A stretch of 64,000 bases of DNA from contig JH720328.1 of the NCBI GenBank assembly GCA_000231825.2, forward strand, positions 168,040 to 232,039, in the 5' to 3' direction. The position numbers were made by a program, and so were the translations under genes. The DNA comes from Tetrahymena elliotti 4EA (Eukaryota; Ciliophora; Oligohymenophorea; Hymenostomatida; Tetrahymenidae). The notes under the pieces are model-generated. The model saw nothing but the letters and a program-made list of their open reading frames with translations. It had not been told where the DNA came from and did not search any database. Shown here one piece after another: positions 1 to 11,850 of this stretch (within the stretch, counting starts at the first letter, position 1; each line of letters opens with the position of its first letter).

Positions 1-1104
1 TTTTAAATTATTTTCAGCAATATTAAAATGGATGGTCTTAAAAAATATTTTTGGATATTTCTTGAGCTGCGTAAAATCATACAAATAGCTGTTTTAGTAT
101 TCGTTTAACATGACTTAGTTAAGATTTCAACTATATTAGGAACCAACTTATTGTTTTTTATTTATCTGGCTCACTAAAAACCTATTTCTTTTAGTATTTA
201 CCAAAAATTTATTTTTGCAATAGAAATAATAATTATATTTACTAATATCTGTATCCAGGCTTACATTATGCTCCCAGATAGCATGATTAATTAAAAATTT
301 TTAGCAACGATTTTAGCTATCATGACTTTAACTATTCTGAATTTTATTGTTCTAGGCTTTTTAATAATGCAGATTTATATGTTTGTAAAATTTAAATTCT
401 TCCCTCGCTTTTATATCTTAGAAAATAAAGTTATTGACACCATGTAAATGGAACTTAGCGAAGGATAGAATATTAGAAATTCTAGATTTTTTAAAGATAT
501 GACTAATACAGACATAGATTACTACTCAAAATTATGGGGAATAAATCCAATCTTTGCATAGTAAATCTATTAATAAGCCTAAGATGAATTTAGAAAAAAA
601 TATGAAAATGAATAAATAAAAGCTTAACTTCAATAAAATCAGTAGGTTAAATAAACTTTAGCTGAAAATAGCATCAAATAGTAAAATAAGTTGTCTATTA
701 AGCATAGAGAAATCCATGGGACCTTAGAATAAAAAAGAAAATTACAACAGCTTTTGTCGCAATCATTATAATTTAAGTAAATTAGTGGAAGAGAATCAAG
801 AAGAAAAGTGGAATAAAATATAACGAACATGCATAACATATTTAGTAAGAATAATGTTTTTGAAACAGATTAAAATTAAACCACATTAGGATCGAATCTT
901 AATAACTTAAACTAAAAATAAAGAAAGGATGCTTCTGATCATAAATAAATAATAGAGTTATAAAGAGCATCTTAAAAATAGAGTACTGAATCTTGTTCTT
1001 CATAACAAAAAACTTTAAAATTAATTAAATCTAAAAATTGTAACTAAAATCCTTAAGATGAATTGTAAAAAGGATAATTTAGTTCTTGTTTAGATTCTAT
1101 TTGA
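1..1104 (+). CDS. Multipass membrane protein, C-terminal part (5' end outside window)
   Basis: The frame is open from the first base of the window to a TGA at 1102-1104 when TAA/TAG are read as Gln. The first ~140 residues hold four hydrophobic stretches (for example LVFVQHD followed by TNLLFFIYLAH, then FAIEIIIIFTNICI, then LATILAIMTLTILNFIVLGF), consistent with membrane helices. A charged, Gln-rich tail of ~230 residues follows, with many Lys/Glu, probably cytosolic and partly coiled. The junction sequence SRFFKDMTNTDIDYYSKLWG lies just after the last helix. Bases 1-17 end in TTTTCAG and could be the tail of an intron rather than exon; both readings keep the frame. No family is recognised. 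The coding call is secure; the function is unknown. Confidence 0.75.
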
Positions 1105-3241
1105 ATTTAAAGAAAAAGTCAATCACTTTCTATAAAATTGTGTTTATATTATTTTCATATTTTCTTAATGAAATAAATTATTAGCAAGGATTGAAATTAT
1201 CATTAGCAATTTTACTAAGATTTATCTATTCATATTTCTTAACTATAAAAATTCCATTTATTTTTTAAAATATTTTGAGTAAGAAGGTATTTTTTGATAA
1301 AATATTAACGTTTTTTGTCTATTTACTTTTGAATTTAAATAAAGCAAAAACTTAATTAAGTTGTTCAATTTTGAATGTTGTTTAAATTAAATTATTTGAT
1401 TATTATTGTTATCTGAATAAATGAGAGATTATTATTTCAAACTATTTGCTGTAAATATTTAATAAATTTATTCTTTGCATAAATCTATTTTAGATAAGTA
1501 ATAATTACATTTAAATAGTCTGTATTTTTTTAAAAAAAATAATAGCAAAATAGAAAATTTTTGTTGCAAAAAATTCAAAATAGATGCAGTAAAAGCTTTC
1601 TAATAGTATGATTTAGGTGTTTTTTTCTAAAAATTAGATAGCTAAAAAAAGTTTTTCTTTTTAGAATCAAGCTGACCTTATAAACTTTTGATAAATTAGA
1701 AGTTAATAAATAAAAAGCTTATGAGAATTTTAAATTAAACACAATTTATTCAGCATAACAAAAGGCTAAATGCTTTCGAATAGGTTAGCAAAGAATAAAT
1801 GCAACAGACAGTGATATCAATAAATTTACAACAAGCAGTTTCATACATGATATATTTTTTATGATTATTCTATATAAATCATATTTAAATTAATATTGTC
1901 GAACATAATAGATAATTTATTCACAATCAACAAGCAATTCATTATGTTTTTTTATTTTTGGAAATTGAAATAACAAAGTAATCATAATTTTTAGGAAAAT
2001 GTTAAAAAACAATATGATTTTATCACAGAGCCAACACATTTACTACAGCTTTTTAAGTGGCCATTCTATTTTTGGCAATTTTTTTAAAAAATCGCTGAGG
2101 AGAAAGATTATTTATTAAAAGTTTTTTTGATGCTTTGGGTTAAAAGAAAAAAAAATTTTGTTCATTTATACTTAATAAGCAAGGAAGGAAGAAATTTGAA
2201 ATGGGAAATAAAAGATTTAAATTCAATTCTATTCTTTTAAATGTAATTACATTTCTTATTCTTAAAATAGAATAAACATTGAAACTTGTTGTAAAATTGG
2301 TTTTGTTTTTACTGTTCATATTTATTCATATGTTTTGGGTTAAAAGAAAACCTTTGTTAATTTATACTTATGAAGCATGGAAGGAAGAAATTTAAAATGG
2401 GAAATAAAAGATTTAAATTCAATTCCATTCTGTTAAATGTAATTACATTTCTTATCCTTAAAATAGAATAAACATCAAAATTTGTTGTAAAATTGGTTTT
2501 GCTTTTACTGTTCGTATTTATTAATAAAGAAGAGAACGCAGAAAAATTTTAATTTCTCAAATCATCTCACACAATATCATTGATGATAGATAGCTTCTAA
2601 AAATTTACTGAATAAGTTGTAAATGATGATTAAATGCATTCAAAATTGTAAGCTCTCGGACTGCTTGTAATTATTCATACTAACTAATTCGATATTAATA
2701 CAAACAATAAATAAAATTAGTGTTTTTAATGATTTTTTGATTCATTTAAATAATAAGAAATAACTAAAATTAAATGAATATACAGTGTTGTTTATTCTTT
2801 TTAAATAATTGGACATCTTTTTATGAAATTATTTTTCAGCTGTAATTTTAAACAAGCGATAATATATATTTTAGATGTATTTAAAAAGATAAGTAGTAAG
2901 TGAAATGTAAATATTTATAGACTAAATAAATAATCTAAACACTTAGTGATAAAAAGCCTCTGTGAAAAGGAAAAATAAAAATTGTATTATTTTGTTTGTT
3001 AAGTCTAAACAAAATAATCAATCTTTGATCTTCAATTTCAGGGTAATATTTATTTGTTTGCTTGTTTATCAATATATTTTTTGAAATGTAAACAAATATG
3101 AATAAAAAATAGGAGATCATATAGAAGGAATAACAAATAGTAAATTAATAGAGAAGTAAGTATAGTGTATGTACGTATTTTAATATGTTTTTCAATTTTA
3201 AGAGGTATTTACTTAATTGCTTGATTGAGTGAAAGAGAGAG
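1105..3241. other. Intergenic, AT-rich, with a 200-bp duplication
   Basis: No convincing gene is seen on either strand. Short open stretches occur but show the homopolymer-rich composition of the spacer. The only structure noticed is the direct duplication listed separately at 2131-2524. Confidence 0.5.
2131..2524. repeat. 200-bp direct tandem duplication
   Basis: Two adjacent copies begin at 2131 (TGCTTTGGGTTAAAAG) and 2331 (TGTTTTGGGTTAAAAG), a period of 200 bp. They match along nearly their whole length with scattered substitutions and a small A-run indel. Shared landmarks are GGAAGGAAGAAATTT, TGTAATTACATTTCTTAT and GTTGTAAAATTGGTTTTG. The divergence suggests the duplication is not very recent. 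No coding potential is seen inside. Confidence 0.85.
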
Positions 3242-3327
3242 TAATAGTGAGGAGCTCTTTTAAACGATAGATTAGACCTTATGATAATAGTGAGGAGCTC
3301 TTTTAAATGATAGATTAGACCTTATGA
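3242..3327. repeat. Two-copy 43-bp tandem repeat
   Basis: Copies occupy 3242-3284 and 3285-3327. They begin TAATAGTGAGGAGCTC and differ at a single position (AAACGATAG versus AAATGATAG). The repeat lies ~20 bp beyond the stop codon of the minus-strand gene at 3349-4035, so it falls in that gene's 3' flank. Confidence 0.9.
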
Positions 3328-3348
3328 ATTTTTATATTCTTGAATTAT

Positions 3349-4035
3349 TCAGTTTCTTTTATAATATTTAATTTCTTCCCTTAGAATAGGATCTTCTATT
3401 GCTCTTAAAAGTAATTTAGTGTACCATATAGTATTTTCTTTGTTTTCAACTTTACTATATTTCAGCCATAAATTCTCTATGTCTTCTAGGTAGTATTTAA
3501 AAATTTTTTAGTGCTTTGAGCTTTTGAGCAGGCTGACTATTTTTTAATTCCATTAGCATTTCTGTTTTTTCAGTTTCCTCTTGATCACCTTAATTGAGTT
3601 TTCTAAACCATCTAGCTTAGAATTGCTATTACTATTATTATTACTGTATAGAGATATCAGCTAACTTTTATATTACTTAGAGGTTACAAACTTCAAGAAG
3701 GATTAGGTGATGTTTTTGAAGATATTGTTTCTCTCTATAGGTGTATCTTTAAGTTTTTATATATAGGAGTATCTTTCAGGATCATCGGTTGAGTCTTATC
3801 CAAAGCTAAGATGTGCTTAAGATTGTTAAAGATATTATTTTTAAATTTTAAAAAATTTGGTGATTGAATGTTCAGCCATGATATATTGAATCTTTTTATA
3901 GCAACTCTATATGAGGTTATCTTCTTCAGAGAGCGTTTTAACATGTTTTAGGCCTGTATTTACACTGGATATCACTTTTATGTATTATATTTGTTTGATT
4001 TTTGTGACTCTAGATTATTCTGTTTCATGATCCAT
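3349..4035 (-). CDS. Hypothetical protein, 228 aa
   Basis: This is a single-exon reading frame of 229 codons, starting at ATG 4033-4035 (protein begins MDHETEQSRVTK) with an upstream in-frame TGA, and ending at TGA 3349-3351. The protein is hydrophilic and rich in Gln, Lys and Asn, with an SNNNSNSNSK linker near residue 140 and a C-terminus ending REEIKYYKRN. No signal peptide, membrane helix or known domain is visible. Residues ~150-185 look compositionally less typical than the same DNA read in a neighbouring frame (QGDQEETEKTEMLMELKNSQ), so two compensating indels or a mis-modelled segment are possible. The open length is longer than expected by chance with one stop codon, but no homologue is known to me. 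Confidence 0.55.
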
Positions 4036-6347
4036 TTAAATATATAGTCAATAACTTTATTTTTGTTTACCTTTGCAAATTAAATCAGTAAATAATAATT
4101 AAGTCTTAAATTAATTATTAACAAATATATTTAAAAATTAGCTAGCAACACTTTAAGATATATGAATTTTAAACATACTGAGTAAATGGAGGAATGAAAT
4201 AACACATTGTGTAGAATTTACTGCATGCAATTCTAATATTATAACTTAATTAATTTTTCAGCTTAATAAAATAATATAAAATTTTATTTTTTGGAAGTGA
4301 TTATAAATAATTATAGCTAATTAATATATTTTATGTTTTAAATTTTACAAATGCACTCACTTGCTGTTTGTAATTATTTATTTTTTACTTCTTTTTTTTT
4401 ATTTGTTAAACAATAGTAACAACATTATCTATCTCTTGCAGGTATTTTTTGTTTTATTTGGTTTGTTTGCTTGTTTAATCTCTTTTTCCAAAGATTATCA
4501 TAATAATTTTTCTTTAAGCAGAGACATTCGTATTAAAATGTTATCTATTCAATTTCTTGATAAAAATTGAAATAAGATCATTTTTTTATTATTTTTAAAA
4601 ATTAATTACTGTATGGGTATAATGGTTAAAACAACGAAAAAAAATTGATCTCACTGTTGATAGCTTAGAGAAGTTAATAATGTTTCAGTAAGAATAATTC
4701 TCAGCTTTGTGCGCTAGAAGTGTTTTAAATTTATTTACTGATTATTTGAAAAACAGGTAACAAACATATCATTCAATTAACTTGAAAACATTATAAATTT
4801 CATCTAGTAATAGCTCAAAGGCTAATAATTTTTAGAAATAATTACTCTAATGCACACTATAATGGCTGTAAAAAATACTTTCTTCTCTGAATAAATATTA
4901 TCTATCTACCCTTAAAAAAAGTATCCTAAACAGATAAAAATATTAAATTTAATTTGAGAGTAAGGAATAAATTGAGAATAAAGAGTAAATTTGCTTTTTG
5001 ATATTTTATGTGTAATTTGTAATTTTGCTTTTAATTAAATTAATGAATAAATATAAATTTATATTTTCTTCTAGCATCGTAATCAATTAGTAAAATCAGT
5101 AAGCATATTTAAACTAATTTTCCTTAAATAATTTATTATTAAATTAGTTCAAAAATGGGTTTTTGATTTAAACAAAAAGATGTTTTATTTTTTAATTTTC
5201 AAACAAAAATATAATTTTATTATTTCGATATATAGGCGTAAATCTAATTTAATTATATTTTAAGAATTTTTAATAAAAAACCAGCTAGTAAGTACAGCGA
5301 TTATAATCTTTTATTTAAATAATCACAATAATAACAATCAGTGAGTCATTTTAATTTCTTTTTGAGTAACAATAATTAATTTTATAAATAGAAAATTAAA
5401 TATGCTTCCCATTAAGTATTAAATCCCCAGAGATGCGACGATTTTATTCCGGTTCTTTTTTTTAAAATAGAAAAGATAATTTTTTAGCTAGCTAGCTGCT
5501 TTAAACAATTTTAGTTTCTTCTTTCAAAAAGATTATGGTTTATTTATATGGTAGTTTTTGTTATTGAAAACATTTTGAAAAATAAATAAAATACCTTCTC
5601 ATTTCATTTTGAAATGTACTGTTTTAAAAATATTTTTACTTGAAATATCTTTTTTACAGAGAGCTTGGCATATTAATATATTGTAACTTCTATAAATATT
5701 TTTGTTACACATTTTATCTCATTAGTTATTTTTTTTAATTTTCTCTAACAAGCATTCTCAAACAAAAAATTTTAGTGAAATTAATAAATAAATCAGAAAG
5801 AAATTTAAACATAAAATAGCAAATTTTTATAATTTTTTAATTCAGTAAATTTAAAGAAATTATTATTTTTCTGATTAAAACTTTATTAAAAAGATAAGAC
5901 AGCTTATACAATTACATCTACAAGTTACAACTATTTATTTTCAAGAGCTTACTTATAAAATATAAAAGTTTTATGGATCAGAAAAAAAATTTTTATTCGT
6001 CAGTTTACTTATTTATGGTCGAATCAACTTGGAATTTTTAATATGAATAGATAAGAAGTGTAAACATTAATATTTATTTGTTTATTTGCATACATATTTA
6101 CTTATTTTAGAATTATAATGTAATTTTATTTTATGTACAATTATTTATTCAATGCTTGTTTTATTAATAAATATAACTTTCAAACATTTTTGAATCAATT
6201 TTTGTCTATTTTTAAACTATTTTTTAGTAATTATTTATTTTGTATTGTTGTTATTGACTGACTGACTGACTAACTGACTATGTTAAAATGCTTTAATTAT
6301 TTTTAATACCAATTAACTTTTAAAATTTGAATAGAGACTGACCTTAT
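4036..6347. other. Intergenic, AT-rich
   Basis: No supported gene is seen. An open stretch at 4361-4570 encodes a hydrophobic 69-aa peptide but looks like T-rich spacer. A (TGAC)n tract lies at 6255-6279. Between 5405 and 5465 there is a slightly GC-richer patch ending in a T-run that I could not assign. Confidence 0.4.
6255..6279. repeat. (TGAC)n microsatellite
   Basis: About six units of TGAC, one of them altered to TAAC, lie just beyond the 3' end of the minus-strand membrane-protein gene at 6348. Confidence 0.85.
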
Positions 6348-7847
6348 TCAAATTTCATTTAGATCATATAACACCAATTAATAAGGTAGAAAATTTATTT
6401 CACTCTTTATTTATTTTAAAAATGCATGTATTGATAGGATTGATGATTTAAATTTTTTTATTTTTTATTAACTTTCTCTGTTAAGCAGCTTGAATATGTA
6501 GTTACTTAGCTCTCCGTACATGTACCCATTTAAATATCTCTCAATTAAGCTAGAGAAAAGGTACTTATCCTATAAATCTTATATTTTAAATGTGTTAAAG
6601 TAGTACTCAGGCAAAATTTCTTCTTCCTAGAGCAATAGGAACTGCTATTCTGTACACATTGGATAGTCATAAAAAGATTTAACTTAGATTTGGATTCCTT
6701 TTTTAATTAGATGGAGCATGTTTTTAATGAGTTCATAATGCAACTTGCAAAAATTACTTGAGCATTTACAAATTTCATAGTTCTGCAGCTGATTGTATCC
6801 TAAAGTTGAGATAATTTAGCCTTTACTTACTAAATAGATTTCTATGTTGGTTGCTTATTCGCATTTATCTTTAAGATGGTTGTTCGCATTTTATAGTGAG
6901 TCTCTGGAATAAATAAAGAATATTTTGTAATAGTAAATAGAAATTTTGAATTCATGAAAATCAAACACTAATTGTATTATGCTAGAGACGAATGCAATGA
7001 ATTAATTAATCAAAACAATCTAAAGACCATTAGATATTTTATCATAAATATATATATTTTAGGCAAAATCTTTTACTCCAAATATAAAAAGCAGCAAAAG
7101 CCTTAGAAAAGTGTAGCAGTATAAAATAATTGTAATATATTTCTTCTGGATTAACGAGCAATACAAGATCCGTGCAAATGGAATCATAAACGTGACGCAG
7201 GTGAATTATTTTAATAGGTCTGTTTAATACTGATCTTTACTTTTGATGATGTAGAATGTTATTAACAAGCTGAAAAGTATGACAGAAAGGTTCAACAAAA
7301 GAAAATAATTTGAAATCTAAATAAGAGCGAACGTTGAAAGGTAACCTGTGAAGATGATTTATATATATTTCAGCAAGCATTCGTACCCTGTAAACTCTAT
7401 CTGCGTAATCATTACTGAAACCAAAACGAGCTAGCCTAGTAAAATAAGATAAGCGAGATATGTATCTAAAGGAATGAGTTCTATGAAAATCATATTTCTA
7501 CCAAAGAGCATATACGAATCTAGAAGAATTTGAGGAAAAAGAGCTGATATAATATACCTAATGTATGTCCTTTCTAAGTTGTAGTTTTGCCCTTTTTAGT
7601 AAAACAAGAAGCCGAACTAAAATGTATCTGTAAAAATCATTCTTAACTATTCTTTCTTGAGGATTAATCCCTACATGCTTAGGCCAATAAATTTATCTAA
7701 AATGAAATGAATCCAGAATAATAAAAAGTATAGATAATGATGTGCGATATAAAATTTAGCTGCAAGATATATCCTAACTATATTTGAAATGTAATATAAT
7801 TTTAAAATCTTCACTAACTCATTTTTATCAGTGTCTAAGATATCCAT
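6348..7847 (-). CDS. Multipass membrane protein, paralogue of the gene at 10435
   Basis: The frame is open for 500 codons from ATG 7845-7847 (MDILDTDKNELVKIL) to TGA 6348-6350. Seven or eight strongly hydrophobic segments fill residues ~20-330, for example YLYFLLFWIHFILDKFIG, YLAYLILLGQLVLVSVMI and TIILYCYTFLRLLLLFIFGV. A ~170-residue hydrophilic C-terminal tail with several Cys (EICKCSSNFCKLHYE) follows. The last ~70 residues align with the plus-strand gene at 10435-11850: both have a LxERxLxG motif, an INAFLK/IHAFLK motif, and end QLVxYDL plus three residues. The two are therefore paralogues arranged head to head. The start is uncertain because coding-like but frame-broken sequence lies just upstream (7850-8480); the gene may originally have been longer. 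No known transporter or channel signature is recognised. Confidence 0.75.
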
Positions 7848-7849
7848 TT

Positions 7850-8480
7850 TATAAATAATAAATCTCCTTTTTCTTAATATAATAATGTATTAAAGACTCA
7901 AATTTTTTCTAATTATTAGATTAGATATCTCTGTTGCAGCCCTATACTTAGCAAACAAACCAATCTATTGTTTACAAGCTTTTCACATCAAAAAACATGA
8001 AGAAATAACTTCCTTCTAAAGAATCATTTCTGATTAGTTGTTATCTTTCAATAAATTTAATATAGATTTAGCATTCAAAGTGAAAAGCATATTTATTTCA
8101 TGTGCCACTTAAATTACTCTGTAAATCAATCATACTGCAATTATACTTAGGTTATATTCGCAACGAAACAATTTTAAAGATTTATGTTTACTTAATTCAT
8201 AAATGATTACATTATTATAATATTTGATTTACAAACCCTCATTCATAGTACTTAATTTTAATTAAATGTAAAAAAGAGCAAGTAAATTTGTGTATTATTT
8301 ATATTCTTATCATCTATGATTTTATCAAAAATCTCACAAATTATCTCTTTTTTCATTATTCATAAATCCTTCCTTCACACAAAATAAATTTCTTTTCTAT
8401 TTCTTCCAAATTTCTATTTCTATTCAGTCTATTAATATTTCAAAGAGCAGAAGAATTTGAGAACAAATGCTAATAATTTT
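7850..8480 (-). pseudogene. Broken coding remnant upstream of the membrane-protein gene
   Basis: On the minus strand this region holds coding-like peptides that no single frame joins. They include FIERQQLIRNDSLEGSYFF and VKSLQTIDWFVCQVQGCNRD, then KKFESLIHYYIKKKEIYYLQ, which ends 20 bases inside the next gene in another frame. Further upstream come ELSKHKSLKLFRCEYNLSII, EIFDKIIDDKNINNTQIYLL and NLEEIEKKFILCEGRIYE. In-frame TGAs and frame changes separate them, and no plausible GT..AG introns reconcile the pieces. They could be a decayed N-terminal part of the neighbouring gene or of a separate gene. It is also possible that some pieces are chance reading frames. Confidence 0.4.
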
Positions 8481-10434
8481 CTTATAAATTCTAAAATTTT
8501 CTAAAATAACTGTTAATTTTAAAATAATAGTCTCTAATAAATTGTTTTTAGCAGAAATAGTTATTTGATAAATAATTTCATTTCTTGAAATGAAGGTGAA
8601 AATAAATTTTGATTAATCAAAGTAATTTATACAAAATTTTGATAATCTAAAATTTAATAAATCCCAAAACGAATAAATTCATAAATAAAATTGAGATGAA
8701 AAATAGCTAATTTTTTTAGTACTAAGTTGATTTGCATAACTATTTCAACTTATTTTTTGAAAAATATTGATTAAAATACTCTCTATTATTTTAAATTTTA
8801 GGTTTTTATTTGGGTTAAATAATTTTCATCCTGCATAACAAACCTAATTACTATAGAATTAACTATCAAACATATCATTCATTTTTCATAAAATTTAAAG
8901 ATCATTAGTTTTAATTTACAGAATAATCTTTCAAATTTGAATACTTTCATAAGTATTTTATTTTATCTAACTATTTTCTTTAGATTAATGATTTATCTTT
9001 TATATTTACTATTGCTATTTTTTTTTTGTATGATTAGACTGATTAAGAGGACCAATATATGGATTATTGATCCAAAATTATTTTAGTTTTAAGGTTTAGT
9101 CTATTTAAATTTAGCATCGAAATTTGAGAATAAAAACCCAATGAAATTAAATGTTTAAGAAATATTTTTATAGTGTATCTCACTTGACTCATTAATATTT
9201 TCCCTATAAAATATTACATGTGGCATATTCTAAAATATAAACATAATTTAAAATATTAGACCTAATCATTATATCTGTAATTTTCTGATATCTTTTCTTA
9301 TAAACCATAAACTAAAATTATTAGAATATTGATAAATTAATTTCAATCATTATTAATTGAAGCCAACTCTTTTATAAAGATTTAAAAAAATCTAGATTCA
9401 GAGTCATAAAAATGATTATAATATTTTAATTTTACAGTGTATTTTTTATTGCATAAATATGTGATAATTGATTAAAAGTTGCTAAAAAACTAACCTGTAA
9501 ATCTCCATAAGGATTAGAAGTTAAATAAGCTAAAACAGAGCTAACTCGCCAAAATTATAATATTATGTATGAATGACCAGGAACAAATATAGATTTTTTA
9601 TTATCTTATATTAGAATCTAGTAGCTGTTTGCTTTTTAAGGTCTTTAAAAAAGATTGATTTGGATAATAAATAAATTATATCAAAAGTTAGCTCAGCAAA
9701 ATAGCAGTATTGAAAATATTTCTATTTAACTTCCTTAAAAATGTTTGGACCATAAAAATGCTATTTTTTTTAAATGAATATCAAAAAATTCTTCATGGTA
9801 TTTATTTCAAAAAATCTACCAAGTCATACCATAATTAAAAATATGTTTTAAATACTTCATCAATTTGCTTTATCAAGTCTTTAAAAAAGAAAATAAATAG
9901 CAGAAAGAAATTTAATAAATAATAGCATAAAATATTTTAAGACAAAATTATTATTTTATTTATTAAAATGGATTTTACTTTTTCTTGCTAAAATAATATA
10001 ATTTAATTTAGTGATTTAATCAATCAATCTATTATCAAATTAGCTAGAAAAAAAGAATGAGTGAATAAATTGGAAACATTTTTCTATGTTGAAAGATACT
10101 CATTTAAATATTTAATTTTTTGGTAAATGAATAGCTAATAAAACAATAAAAGGGTTGATATATAATTTTAAATATTTTAGTTTTTATAATAGGTTAAACT
10201 AGTGTAATATCATAATCTTAAAAAGTATTACTTTTACAAGTTAAATAAATAATTCTAAAAATAATTAAGCACCTTTAATAACACATGAATTTAAACTAAT
10301 TAAATAAATAGCAATTTTTTAAGGCTTTTAAAAATATAACAAAAATATATTGTAATTTATTGTTTTGTTCAAAATCAAAAAATAAACCTACTTATTAACA
10401 TAATCATTAATTAAAATCTACTCTTGAAATAAAT
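8481..10434. other. Intergenic between divergent paralogues
   Basis: This AT-rich spacer lies between the two head-to-head membrane-protein genes and must contain the upstream region of the right-hand one. No gene or clear regulatory motif is seen. Confidence 0.5.
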
Positions 10435-11850
10435 ATGAACAAATTGATCAATTTAGAGTCTGTCTAAACTTTTTCTGGAATTGCAGGCCCTATAATAATT
10501 GATATTTTAAATATTGTGATATCAATTAAGCTGCTAATAGAAGATTTGTATGTATATCCTATTATTTTTGGCTTCTTTTTCACTTTGGAAAAGCTAATTA
10601 TCTCAATGATTGCAATGAATAAAAGATAATTTAACTTATATATGCTAGCGATTTCTGATGATAAAATAAATGACTTTTTAGTTTTCAACACATCTATGAA
10701 ATTTATTCTATTTTTTATATAACTCATTGCTTTGTATGGATTTTAGATCTTAAAGGATGTCTCTGAGACTAGCATAATAAATCTATTCTTTTCTTCCTAT
10801 TTCATTCTAGGATATTTACTAAGCATTATTTACTACTTTGAAATGAGCAATTCTATCTTGAAAAATCTTAAAGACTTTTTTAAATATTTTATCAATTATT
10901 AAACCTACCTAATAACAATCAGCTCGATCATAACACTCAAAGGCAACAACCAAATTAACTTAGGATTTTACACATTTGGAATTCTTTTAGCTTAATAAAT
11001 TTGTATATACTATTACTCCTACTAATTTGATTCTTAGAATATTATAATTGAGAATTTTGCTAGTATTGTATTTAGCACTTTAGATTCAATAAAAAGTATT
11101 AAACCTATGGGTAAATACTTAGTCATTATTAACTTTATAGGGAAGCTATTAAATTTTATTATTTTTTTGATATTTTTTGATGGCATTTATTTAGAGGATA
11201 ATTCACATTTGACTAATATTACTAATTTAGCTACAGTTATACTAAATATAGTATTCTTATTAATTTTCATACCACAGGTGTGTTATGAACTATTTTAACA
11301 CAAAGTTTATTTTTTATCCTCAGTTTTAAGCATTGATTCATATGCACATGATATTAAACATTACTAAAGCATAAAAGGTAATGAAGTTATGATATACTTT
11401 ACAAATTAATTCAATGAAGGGATAGCAACTTAAACTCAAAATGAATAAAATAACACATAATGCAATAATAAGATATGTAATTGGTATTACTAGCTTATTG
11501 AAGATGCTTCGAATAACATATACACTCTTCCTTACATGTAAATAACTATGCACTATTGTCCATACCATTTCAAGCATGTAATATAAAATGATATTTAAAT
11601 TGAACATCATTTTCTAGAATATTGTCTAGAAAGAATAGAAAACAAAGAATTAATTGACTCATTGCTAGAAAGAATTTTATAAGGTCATTACAATTTATAG
11701 ATCTACCTTAGAAAACTAAACGAATAGTAATCTATTTTATTCAAAAAGATGATTCAATCCCTATATTAAATTAATGCATTTCTCAAGCTAGAATAAAACT
11801 TTTTAACTCTCTCTCCATAATTAGTTATTTATGATTTATATTGTGATTGA
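10435..11850 (+). CDS. Multipass membrane protein, 471 aa
   Basis: This is a single exon of 472 codons, ATG 10435 (MNKLINLESVQTFSG) to TGA 11848-11850. About eight hydrophobic segments fill the first ~310 residues, for example PIIIDILNIVISIKLLI, IIFGFFFTLEKLIISMIAM, YFILGYLLSIIYYF and ATVILNIVFLLIFIPQVCY. A hydrophilic tail of ~160 residues follows. The tail ends QLVIYDLYCD and is homologous to the end of the minus-strand gene at 6348-7847. There is no coding-like sequence directly upstream of this ATG, so this copy gives the better estimate of the family's start. The topology suggests an integral membrane protein of a ciliate-specific family. No known transporter, channel or enzyme motif is recognised. 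Confidence 0.8.

Noticed and set aside
3735..3944. 69-aa minus-strand frame MLKRSLKK...
   Set aside because: Shadow of the 228-aa gene in another frame; the longer frame has the better composition.
4361..4570. Hydrophobic 69-aa frame
   Set aside because: T-rich spacer read as Leu/Phe/Ile; no neighbouring signals.
5400..5470. Slightly GC-richer patch followed by a T-run, considered as a Pol III gene
   Set aside because: No tRNA cloverleaf or internal promoter boxes could be fitted.
10464..10727. Minus-strand frame of 87 aa
   Set aside because: Antisense shadow of the membrane-protein gene at 10435-11850.
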